A DNA stretch of 32,001 bases from Limisphaerales bacterium (lineage in GTDB: Bacteria; Verrucomicrobiota; Verrucomicrobiia; Limisphaerales; UBA1096): positions 1-32,001 of the forward strand of contig SHAK01000025.1 in assembly GCA_004213515.1 (NCBI GenBank), written 5' to 3'. Shown here one piece after another: positions 7,842 to 15,413 of the stretch. Made by a program: the position numbers and the translations under genes. Position 1 is the stretch's first letter, and each line of letters opens with the position of its first letter. The notes beneath the pieces are model-generated. The model worked only from the letters and a program-made list of their open reading frames with translations, was not told where the DNA came from and ran no database searches.

Positions 7842-10800
7842 TTGAAATCGAATTCCAACAACACTGTAGCACTCATCTTGATTTGTTCCTTCGTCCTTAT
7901 GGCGGTTGGAGGCCGTGCCCAAGATGCAAACTCTGGGTCTATTACTGGAGAAGTTATTGAGACTTGGAATAATACGCCCCTGCCTAATGTAATTGTCACG
8001 GTTCGAGGGACAACCTTAGCGACGAAAACCGACCGCGAGGGAAGCTATATCATTAAAAATATTCCCGCCGGTCAATATACTCTTGTTTATTCCCGTTCCG
8101 GTTATGATCGTGCAACGATACCTGACGTCCGCGTTCTAGTAGGACAGAAGACAGGAGCCAATGCTCGATTAGCCCCCCGATTTAACGACATGGAAACCTA
8201 CGAGGTGGTCGCTATGCAATTTGACCAGCAAATGATTGACTTGCTTGGAGCAAGGTCGGATGCGGTAGGGGTTATGGATTCTATTGGATCGGATTTCTTC
8301 TCCCGAGCGGGCGCCGGTGATGCTGGTGAGATCATGACTAAAGTTACAGGTGCATCCGTTGTGGGTGGTAAATATGTTTTCATTCGTGGATTGGGCGAAC
8401 GCTACAGCAACACCATGATGAACGGCGCGATTGTTCCGAGTGCAGATCCTGACAAACGTTCAGTGCAGATGGATATCATACCGTCTGATGTAGTTGAGCG
8501 TATCGACACATATAAATCTTTTACCCCGGACTTGCCTGGTAACTTTTCAGGAGGATTGATAGATGTGATCACGAAAACTTTCCCGGAAAACTATCAACTA
8601 GATATATCAACTAGCCTTGGATTTAATAATAAGGCCAGTTTGCTTGATGACTTTTTAACCTATGATGGAGGTGGAGTTGACTGGCGCTTTTCTGACACTG
8701 AACATCGTCTTATTCCTAAAAACTGGAAGGATAGTAGTTCGCCTAGTCGCCCCTTTTTGCAGGATACTCAGCGGTTTATGAACCCTAATGATTACAGTGA
8801 TGTTGCTTCTCGGTTGCAGTCATGGTCGAGGGATTTTCACCCGACCATGTCAACAAAGAAGGGTAAATCTCAGTTAGATTATGGTATTTCTGCGACTACC
8901 GGAGATTCCGTGGAATATAATGATATGAAATTCGGTTATCTTGTCTCTGCGAACCATGAAACGGATTACTCCGCGTATGACGATGGATTTGTAGGGCGCT
9001 ATCAGTATAATGGTCAAAAAGACAGACTGGATCCGACGATGGAGTTGATGGACGTGAAGGGAGTTCATGAAGTGAGTTTCTCAACATTAGCTAATTTCGC
9101 TTGGGAAGTCTCAGATAACACAACCATGAGTTACAACTTTCTCAACAGTCAGGCTGCAGAGGATGAGGCACGCCATTTATCAGGAGAATTACAGGAGCAG
9201 TTTGGGCTGGATAGCGATACAATCTACGAAACCTACGTACTTCACTACACAGAGCGCTCGCTTCAAAATCATCAATTTAAAGGTAGGCAAGTTTTCCCCG
9301 GTTTGGGTGACTTGGAATCTAACTGGGTTACATCATGGGCTAAAACAACTCAGGATGAACCGGATTTAAGATTTTTTACCTTTGATCACGATGCCGATGG
9401 CTCTAATGTTCAGATTCGTGAATCTCTCTATAGCCCTCCTACCAGATTTTATCGTGAGTTAATCGAATATAACAAAAACCTTCGGTTGGATAACACACTT
9501 CCAGTTGATGTTGGGTGGACTGATAATCCTATGAAAATAAAGTTTGGCTGGTTTAAGTCGGAGTCTGAGAGGGCTTATGCTGACCGTCGATTTGCTTATA
9601 TGAGCAATTACTATCCTTCATACGGAAGGGATTTCTCACAGACAGGTGACCCTGCGGTTTTTCTTAAACCAGAGAATATAGTTTCAGAGCCCAAGGGTTC
9701 GTCGGCATACAAGTTTACTAAGTATGTGGAGGAGTTTGACTCTTACGGATATGATGGGCTCCGTGATATTTCCGCAAAATATTTGATGTTGGAATTTCCC
9801 TTCGCTTACCCAGAACTGAATTGGTTCAAGGGGCTCAAATACATCGGTGGAGTGCGGCAGGAAAGTTCAATGCTGGAGGTTAACAGCAAGTTAATTAAGC
9901 CTCGGACTATGGCAAGGCCACCAAGTTATTATCCCGACTTTTTGCAGGAGACACGCCCATTTCCGGGGACAGTTGTGGAGGTTCAGGAGACCCCTTCATC
10001 CGTCGTGAACGAGATAACGCTTCCGTCTCATTCGTTGGTGTTTGAAATTAGGGACAACTTGACACTTCGACTTTCTCACGGGCTAACCATCGCCCGCCCC
10101 ACATATAAGGAGATCGCAAACATTCCCGCATATGAATTTGTTAGAGGTGAAACCTTGATTGGTAACCCGGCCCTGAGTAGTACCACTATTCAGAATTTGG
10201 ACGCTAGGATCGATTGGTTTCCTTCTCCGGGGGAAGTATTCTCAGCCAGTTTATTCAAAAAGGAACTGGGTGATTCATCCGACCCTTCTGACGGACCGAT
10301 TGAAAGAATTATAAAATCTGTTAATAAGCAAACTCAATTTGTGAATCAGGATTATGCCGAAATGATAGGATTCGAGTTGGAGGCAAGAAAAAATTTGTCC
10401 GAATACCATCCATATCTAACCGGAATCACCGTGGGTGCTAATTACACTTGGTTGGAATCTGAGATTAGTGTCGGAGCCCTTGAATCTGATTTGGATGGAG
10501 GTGGTACTCGGCCCTTAGCTGGCCAATCCCCCTACCTTTTTAACTTTGATGTCACCTACAACAATCCATATTGGGGATTAACGACCAGTTTATTTTATAA
10601 CATTTATGGGGAGCGACTGGATTCAGTGAGTTTAAGTACCGGTAAAAATTCTGAAGGCCTAAATACCGGTCCTCCAAATATTTACGAACAACCAGTAGAG
10701 ACACTAGATTTCACCTTGTCCAAGGAATTTGCCGATCATTGGACACTGAAATTTTCAGCAAAAAATCTTCTCGATCCGGCAGTGGAGAAAACTTATAATT

Positions 10801-10877
10801 ACAAAGGTAAGAATTATATTTATTCCTCATATAATCGAGGTAAATCATATTCATTATCATTCGGTTATAGTTATTAA
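7842..10877 (+). CDS. TonB-dependent outer-membrane receptor with N-terminal carboxypeptidase-regulatory-like domain
   Basis: The 1011-residue protein has a signal peptide (about 1-27, ending GRAQ) and a beta-sandwich domain of the CarboxypepD_reg type (about 32-112: ITGEVIETWNNTPLPNVIV, GSYIIKNIPAGQYTL). A possible TonB box region (ETYEVVAM) and a plug domain (about 130-240, with GKYVFIRGLGERYSNTMMNG and VERIDTYKSFTPDLPGNFSGG) follow. The rest is a large beta-barrel ending in alternating aromatic strands up to a C-terminal Tyr. No ATG fits; TTG at 7842 gives a good signal peptide and is taken as the start, although its Shine-Dalgarno sequence is poor. No SusD-like partner follows, so glycan uptake of the SusCD type is not indicated. 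The substrate is unknown. It is the last gene of the TonB operon, 33 bases after the TPR gene. Confidence 0.93.
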   Translation: MKSNSNNTVALILICSFVLMAVGGRAQDANSGSITGEVIETWNNTPLPNVIVTVRGTTLATKTDREGSYIIKNIPAGQYTLVYSRSGYDRATIPDVRVLVGQKTGANARLAPRFNDMETYEVVAMQFDQQMIDLLGARSDAVGVMDSIGSDFFSRAGAGDAGEIMTKVTGASVVGGKYVFIRGLGERYSNTMMNGAIVPSADPDKRSVQMDIIPSDVVERIDTYKSFTPDLPGNFSGGLIDVITKTFPENYQLDISTSLGFNNKASLLDDFLTYDGGGVDWRFSDTEHRLIPKNWKDSSSPSRPFLQDTQRFMNPNDYSDVASRLQSWSRDFHPTMSTKKGKSQLDYGISATTGDSVEYNDMKFGYLVSANHETDYSAYDDGFVGRYQYNGQKDRLDPTMELMDVKGVHEVSFSTLANFAWEVSDNTTMSYNFLNSQAAEDEARHLSGELQEQFGLDSDTIYETYVLHYTERSLQNHQFKGRQVFPGLGDLESNWVTSWAKTTQDEPDLRFFTFDHDADGSNVQIRESLYSPPTRFYRELIEYNKNLRLDNTLPVDVGWTDNPMKIKFGWFKSESERAYADRRFAYMSNYYPSYGRDFSQTGDPAVFLKPENIVSEPKGSSAYKFTKYVEEFDSYGYDGLRDISAKYLMLEFPFAYPELNWFKGLKYIGGVRQESSMLEVNSKLIKPRTMARPPSYYPDFLQETRPFPGTVVEVQETPSSVVNEITLPSHSLVFEIRDNLTLRLSHGLTIARPTYKEIANIPAYEFVRGETLIGNPALSSTTIQNLDARIDWFPSPGEVFSASLFKKELGDSSDPSDGPIERIIKSVNKQTQFVNQDYAEMIGFELEARKNLSEYHPYLTGITVGANYTWLESEISVGALESDLDGGGTRPLAGQSPYLFNFDVTYNNPYWGLTTSLFYNIYGERLDSVSLSTGKNSEGLNTGPPNIYEQPVETLDFTLSKEFADHWTLKFSAKNLLDPAVEKTYNYKGKNYIYSSYNRGKSYSLSFGYSY

Positions 10878-11128
10878 TTATCTACAGCATTTCGGCAAGC
10901 ATTGGTTCCGGATTAAAGTGAAGCCCCTTACACTTTAACATCAGAAGGAAGTGGTGCAGTTGCTCTAGGTGTAATAGGAGCGGATAGACTTCTTAGTCAA
11001 GCGAGATACCATCCTTGATAGGTGCTGGGAGTGCCATCCAACCCTGCCTTGAAGTGAAACAAAACTTAGCTGTTTTTGGTCATTGTTGGTCATTGTTAGA
11101 CCAAAACTCATTTTAACCCTATAAACAT
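10878..11128. other. Intergenic stretch with two hairpins and a short coding-like frame
   Basis: No confident gene is seen here. An inverted repeat TTAAAGTG / CACTTTAA (10913-10920 and 10931-10938) may form a hairpin soon after the receptor gene, but no T-run follows. A second inverted repeat TTTTGGTC / GACCAAAA (11074-11081 and 11099-11106) lies just beyond the tmRNA 3' end and overlaps two copies of GGTCATTGTT; it could end tmRNA transcription. A plus-strand frame from 10917 to 11018 reads like coding sequence (SEGSGAVALGVIGADRLL) but has no usual start codon, so it may be a gene remnant. Confidence 0.4.
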
Positions 11129-11482
11129 TGGTGGAGGCGGGGGGAGTCGAACCCCCGTGCCAATTAAACCAATTCCCAACGTCTACATGTTTATTTAGGC
11201 TGATATTTCGGCGAGCAAATAACGGCCTAACGCGAATTCGCTCACCTAGTTGGCAGTATAGTTTCAGTTAAAACCGCGCCGTCTCCAGCTTCAACCTAAC
11301 CTGCTGTCGGCGCCTGCATCCCGTAGCAGGTAATTCGGGAGCAGACGTCACGGTTTATGCCGCGAGGGCCAATTCTTCGTTGGCAGTTATGTTTTTGGTT
11401 CGATGGATTTTACGAGGGAAACGAGCCATCCTCGACATGCAATCAGAAACGTATTCAGCTGGTCGAAAACCAGTACGCCCCC
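11129..11482 (-). ncRNA. ssrA: tmRNA (transfer-messenger RNA)
   Basis: Read on the minus strand, the RNA begins GGGGGCGTACTGGTTTTCGACC and ends with a T arm GGGGGTTCGACTCCCCC and GCCTCCACCA. The 5' GGGGGCG pairs with 3' CGCCTCC (one G-U) as a 7-bp acceptor stem, and CCA is encoded. Just after the 5' domain is pseudoknot PK1: CGAGG pairs with CCTCG and GATGG with CCATC. The tag reading frame follows and ends NITANEELALAA-stop, the stop being at 11355-11357. The first tag codon is uncertain. The RNA rescues stalled ribosomes and marks the nascent peptide for proteolysis. It lies 53 bases after the M16 peptidase gene on the same strand. A possible own promoter (TTGCGT, 18 bases, TATAGT) is present upstream but weak. 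Length of 354 nt is normal for a one-piece tmRNA. Confidence 0.97.
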
Positions 11483-11535
11483 AAATCAATATATGACTAT
11501 ATCATAAGGAAGGGGAATGACGCAAGCGGAGTGAA

Positions 11536-14064
11536 TCAAGAAGAAGGAGTTGAAATAGCAACTGCATAATTATTAATGCTAAAAAAACGTCCAGAAACAT
11601 CTAACACCTGATCCAATGTTATATTTTTGATCCGTTCTTCTTCATCTATTGAATGATTAAATCCAAGTCCCAGTAATTCATCCATACAAGCATTGAACGC
11701 AACACTACCAAGTTCTTGCCTAGCAATCTTCCTTTGACCTAAAAGCTTTGCTTTTGCTCTATGCAGCTCCTCTTTAGTTAAACCTTCTAGGGATAAGGCT
11801 TTTGCTTGGGCAATGAGTTCTTCCTCAACTTGTTTAGCAGAATCAGCTCCTGTCCCAGCATAAAACGTAAAACACCCAGTGCCAATTCCTGAAAAATTTT
11901 GAGCCCCAACATAATATGCTAATCCTAGTTCTTCACGAATCCGGCTAAAGAGTCTTGATCCCATATCGCTTAAAGCTTCAGAAATCAAATCAAGCCCCGT
12001 CTGATCCGCTTGACCTAATGCTGCTCCATAAAAAGCTACAGTTACAACCGATTGTTCTTTATTGGTTTGTTCAATGTTTCTTTTTACTGAATTTATTGAA
12101 TCAATTTCAGGTATTTTAGTTAATGGATAGCTGCGATTCCAAGTATGAGTAGCAGCTAAAACACCATCTTCTATTTTAGCGGCATCAATGTCTCCAAATA
12201 TAGAAATAACTGAATTTTCTGGAGCTGTAATAGATTCATAATAATCTTTTAGCTCTCTTTTTGTTAACTCGCTAAGAACATTGCTTTTTCCTAATGGATC
12301 CAAACCGTAACAAAGATCACCGTACAATAGGTTTCGAGACTGCCTCATTGTATGAGAAAGTAAGTGATCACGTTGTTGATTAATTGCAGCTAACTGAGAT
12401 TTTTTTTCTCTATTTATCTCACCCTCATCGAAGGCTGGGGAAAGTATGACATCAAGAAAGATTTCTTGGCCTAATTTCGCATCACCACTCAGAATATCTA
12501 AATTTAAACCATGACTATTATTACCGCTAAATGCCTGAATACTTCCTCCAGCTGATTCGATTTTTCTAGCGATATCATCTGCAGATAAACTGTTTGTCCC
12601 TTTGAGCATAACTTTACTCATTAAACGAGTAATACCATTATTCTTTAGATTTTCACTTAGCACACCGCTTCGAGAGCCATATCTGAAATGAGTAAATGGC
12701 AAAGATGAGTCTTCTCTTAGAAGTAATCGCAGGCCATTAGGTAATTCTATTTTCTTTATTTCATTATTTTTACTGAAAGCGTTTATTACGCTATTACTCT
12801 TAATTTCTTTATCAGGTGTAAGAGCATATAAAGTACTATTATTTTTTGTTAAATATTTATTAGCAACAGCCAGTAACATTTCAGGAGTAATATTTTGCAC
12901 TGCTTCTAAATGACGCCAAGAAAATTTAAGATCATTTGCGTAAAGCCAATTTCCCCCTAAGTCGCCAGCTTGACCTTGAACTGTACGAAGCGTTGATAAA
13001 TTGCCAGCAGTAAATTGTTTGATTGCTTTAGACAATTCGTCTTCACTTACTAGATTCTCTTTAAAAAAGTCTAATTCCCGCAGCATGTTCTCTCGAGCTT
13101 TAGCGAGTTGCGAGGGATCTGATTGTGCACTCATCCCAAACATTCCTGCATTTTCAGATGAAAAAGTCCAAGAATCGGCAGTATGAACTAATGCTTTCCG
13201 ATCTCGAACTTCACGAAACAATCTTGAACTTCTACCACTTCCAAGAAGGACAGAAAGAACATCTAATGTTGGGATATCATCGTGTCTAATGTCAGGAATA
13301 TGCCAGGAATAATGAAAATGAGCGTGTTCAAAAGGTGCATTCTCAATTCTTTCTCTAGCTGAAATCTGTCGAGGCTCAGATTCAATTAACACTGAGGGCA
13401 GGGGGCGCATGGGATAATTAGAATATTTATCATTTATTAATGACAATACATTATCCTTTTCTATATCACCGGATACAACAAAGAAGCAGTTGTTTGGGGC
13501 ATATCTATTTTGGTAATACTCATTTATAGAATTACGATCTAGTTGATCGAAAATATCACGATAACCTATTACTGTATGTTTATAAGGACTCTTAGTATAA
13601 GCTGTTTCAAATAATCGGCGACTTGATCGACGAGAAGGGTCATCATTACCCATTTCCATCTCTCTTCTAATCACATCTAATTCTGTCTTTAATTCATCAT
13701 CTGGTAATGTTGCATTTAGTCCAATATCGGACAGAACATCTATTGCTATATCTGTTCCTTCAGAAGGAAGAGTTACATGGTAAACAGTTCGATCAAAAGA
13801 AGTGTAAGCGTTAAAATATCCACCTGCGTCTTGTATTAAGTGATCTATCTCTGTGCCCGATCTAGTAGTTGTTCCTTTAAACAACATATGCTCAAGCACA
13901 TGAGATAATCCAGCACCCAACCATTTTCCTTCATGAATACTTCCTGTTTTACACCATAATTGAATTGCGGCTACTGGAGATGATTTATCATTACAAAAAA
14001 TCACCTCTAATCCATTATTAAGTCTTTCAACACTTACTTCTTGATGAAAACTCTTTAAATTCAT
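11536..14064 (-). CDS. M16 family zinc metallopeptidase, fused two-domain form
   Basis: This 842-residue protein contains two M16 (insulinase/pitrilysin-like) halves. The first half has the inverted zinc motif HVLEH (His55, Glu58, His59), with the third ligand at Glu135 in IRREMEMGNDDP, 76 residues downstream as expected. The second half (from about residue 430) has the same fold but no HxxEH. It carries the substrate-binding signature RIREELGLAYYVGA typical of the non-catalytic partner. Many bacteria encode the halves as separate genes or subunits; here both are fused. There is no signal peptide, so a cytoplasmic peptidase is likely. It is third in the lepA-lepB-M16 series, 47 bases after lepB. 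No Shine-Dalgarno sequence is seen before ATG 14064. The physiological substrate is unknown. Confidence 0.93.
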   Translation of the reverse strand: MNLKSFHQEVSVERLNNGLEVIFCNDKSSPVAAIQLWCKTGSIHEGKWLGAGLSHVLEHMLFKGTTTRSGTEIDHLIQDAGGYFNAYTSFDRTVYHVTLPSEGTDIAIDVLSDIGLNATLPDDELKTELDVIRREMEMGNDDPSRRSSRRLFETAYTKSPYKHTVIGYRDIFDQLDRNSINEYYQNRYAPNNCFFVVSGDIEKDNVLSLINDKYSNYPMRPLPSVLIESEPRQISARERIENAPFEHAHFHYSWHIPDIRHDDIPTLDVLSVLLGSGRSSRLFREVRDRKALVHTADSWTFSSENAGMFGMSAQSDPSQLAKARENMLRELDFFKENLVSEDELSKAIKQFTAGNLSTLRTVQGQAGDLGGNWLYANDLKFSWRHLEAVQNITPEMLLAVANKYLTKNNSTLYALTPDKEIKSNSVINAFSKNNEIKKIELPNGLRLLLREDSSLPFTHFRYGSRSGVLSENLKNNGITRLMSKVMLKGTNSLSADDIARKIESAGGSIQAFSGNNSHGLNLDILSGDAKLGQEIFLDVILSPAFDEGEINREKKSQLAAINQQRDHLLSHTMRQSRNLLYGDLCYGLDPLGKSNVLSELTKRELKDYYESITAPENSVISIFGDIDAAKIEDGVLAATHTWNRSYPLTKIPEIDSINSVKRNIEQTNKEQSVVTVAFYGAALGQADQTGLDLISEALSDMGSRLFSRIREELGLAYYVGAQNFSGIGTGCFTFYAGTGADSAKQVEEELIAQAKALSLEGLTKEELHRAKAKLLGQRKIARQELGSVAFNACMDELLGLGFNHSIDEEERIKNITLDQVLDVSGRFFSINNYAVAISTPSS

Positions 14065-14083
14065 AAATAATAGTTAACGCTTA

Positions 14084-14111
14084 ATTAAATATAACATTTA
14101 TTGTGCGAATT
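14084..14111 (-). other. Candidate dif-like XerC/XerD site (weak)
   Basis: Read on the minus strand, an 11-6-11 layout can be drawn as AATTCGCACAA, TAAATG, TTATATTTAAT. The second arm matches the E. coli dif XerD arm TTATGTTAAAT at 9 of 11 positions, and the first arm shares CGCA-AA with the XerC arm. It fills the 47-base gap between lepB and the M16 gene. AT-rich DNA makes chance matches common, so this is a suggestion supported mainly by an apparent strand-asymmetry switch nearby. Confidence 0.2.
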
Positions 14112-15410
14112 TTATTGAAATGCCCAACCAAATCTATGAGGCCTTGTTCGACCAGGTTGTGAAAAAAATGGCCAATAAATAAAGGATGGAGTTCCAAAGA
14201 TATTTTTTCCAGGTAAAGTACCCCAATCCCTAGAGTCAGTAGAATTCATAGTATTATCTCCAAAAGCTAAGTATTCATTATTTGGTATTTTAAATTCATA
14301 ATTCTTACTTCCAAAAAAACGAAATCTATAAGGAGATAAAAGCCCTTCATTTTGTTTAGATTCAGCGTATCCAATTCTATTAACATGCCCAGAAAATTCA
14401 CTGTCTTTAGCAAACTTTTTAGTATCATCCAATTCAAACGAATAAAGAAATTCAAATGGATGATCAGTAGAATCTAACCTTTTTCCATCAACAACAACGT
14501 GACGATCATCTCCAATACTAATTTTCTCATTAGGAAGCCCTATTAATCTTTTTATATAAAACAAATCTTGCTGTAAGGATTGTATGCTTTTTGTTTCGAA
14601 AACAATTATTTCTCCTCTTTTTGGTTTTCTAAAATTATATATAAATCTGTTTACAAGCAAATGGTCACCGGATTCTCTTTTCATTTTAAAAATATCATCC
14701 CCTTTTTTAAAATCGTAACCATTTTGGTAATTATTTATAAAGTTTTGACTTGTGAATATCTGACTATAACCACGTTTATAATTTGAAAAATAACTTTCAT
14801 TTTTACCGTTCATTGGAGGTATTATATCACGTACTATTTCTTCTCCAGTATTTTGATCAATAAATTTAAATTTTTGACGTTTTAAAAACTTTAAGAACGG
14901 CCTTACATTCTCAATCTCTTTTAATCTCCAATCCCCTTCTGCTTTAAGATGATAGTGAGAGACCCCACTTAACCAACTTTTTAAAAATCCTTCTACACCA
15001 GTAATGGCGTCTTCATCTTGGCTTATCACACTTTCTGTTATGCCATAAAGTGTTGGTTGCATAGAGCCAGTTGGTATGCCCATAGGTTGAAAAAAGAATG
15101 TCCTTATACTCATAGCTATTGCTACTGCGAATAATCCTACTTCAATGTTTTCTCTAATTTGAGGGCTTTTATATTGTATTAATGAATTACTACCTATTTC
15201 CTCTAAATTTTTAATAGCTTTATTAAGATTTTGTTTATCATAAACATCTTTAAGAGTCTTATGAAGTTTATCTATGGCTTCCTGAACTTTTCTTAAATCC
15301 TCTTCACCTAATAAATCTTTCTGATGATTGACTAATTTTTGTGCATGATGCCGAAGCTCTGAAGCTCTTCTAACACTCCTGAAAATTAACCATCTTAAAT
15401 AATAAAACAT
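14112..15410 (-). CDS. lepB: Signal peptidase I
   Basis: This 432-residue membrane protease removes signal peptides from exported proteins. A charged coiled-coil N-terminus (about residues 20-75) is followed by a membrane segment (about 91-108). Catalytic Ser116 lies in PTGSMQPTL, and the general base is Lys287 in FYIKRLIGLPNE. Box E is present as GDNTMNSTDSRDWG. Between the Ser and Lys boxes is a long insertion (about residues 125-240), which makes the protein larger than E. coli LepB (324 residues). Insertions here are known in PVC-group enzymes. The gene starts 3 bases after the lepA stop, so the two are surely co-transcribed. Confidence 0.95.
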   Translation of the reverse strand: MFYYLRWLIFRSVRRASELRHHAQKLVNHQKDLLGEEDLRKVQEAIDKLHKTLKDVYDKQNLNKAIKNLEEIGSNSLIQYKSPQIRENIEVGLFAVAIAMSIRTFFFQPMGIPTGSMQPTLYGITESVISQDEDAITGVEGFLKSWLSGVSHYHLKAEGDWRLKEIENVRPFLKFLKRQKFKFIDQNTGEEIVRDIIPPMNGKNESYFSNYKRGYSQIFTSQNFINNYQNGYDFKKGDDIFKMKRESGDHLLVNRFIYNFRKPKRGEIIVFETKSIQSLQQDLFYIKRLIGLPNEKISIGDDRHVVVDGKRLDSTDHPFEFLYSFELDDTKKFAKDSEFSGHVNRIGYAESKQNEGLLSPYRFRFFGSKNYEFKIPNNEYLAFGDNTMNSTDSRDWGTLPGKNIFGTPSFIYWPFFSQPGRTRPHRFGWAFQ

Positions 15411-15413
15411 TTT

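Noticed and set aside
7832-7870. ATG 7832 just before the receptor gene, possible frameshifted start
   Set aside because: The frame ends after 13 codons. The TTG start at 7842 already gives a complete signal peptide, so no frameshift is needed.
10913-10938. Hairpin after the receptor gene as a rho-independent terminator
   Set aside because: The stem is AT-rich and no T-run follows, so it is recorded only as a possible hairpin.
11357-11569. Plus-strand 70-codon frame opposite ssrA
   Set aside because: It lies antisense to the tmRNA and overlaps the end of the M16 gene; no protein family is recognised.
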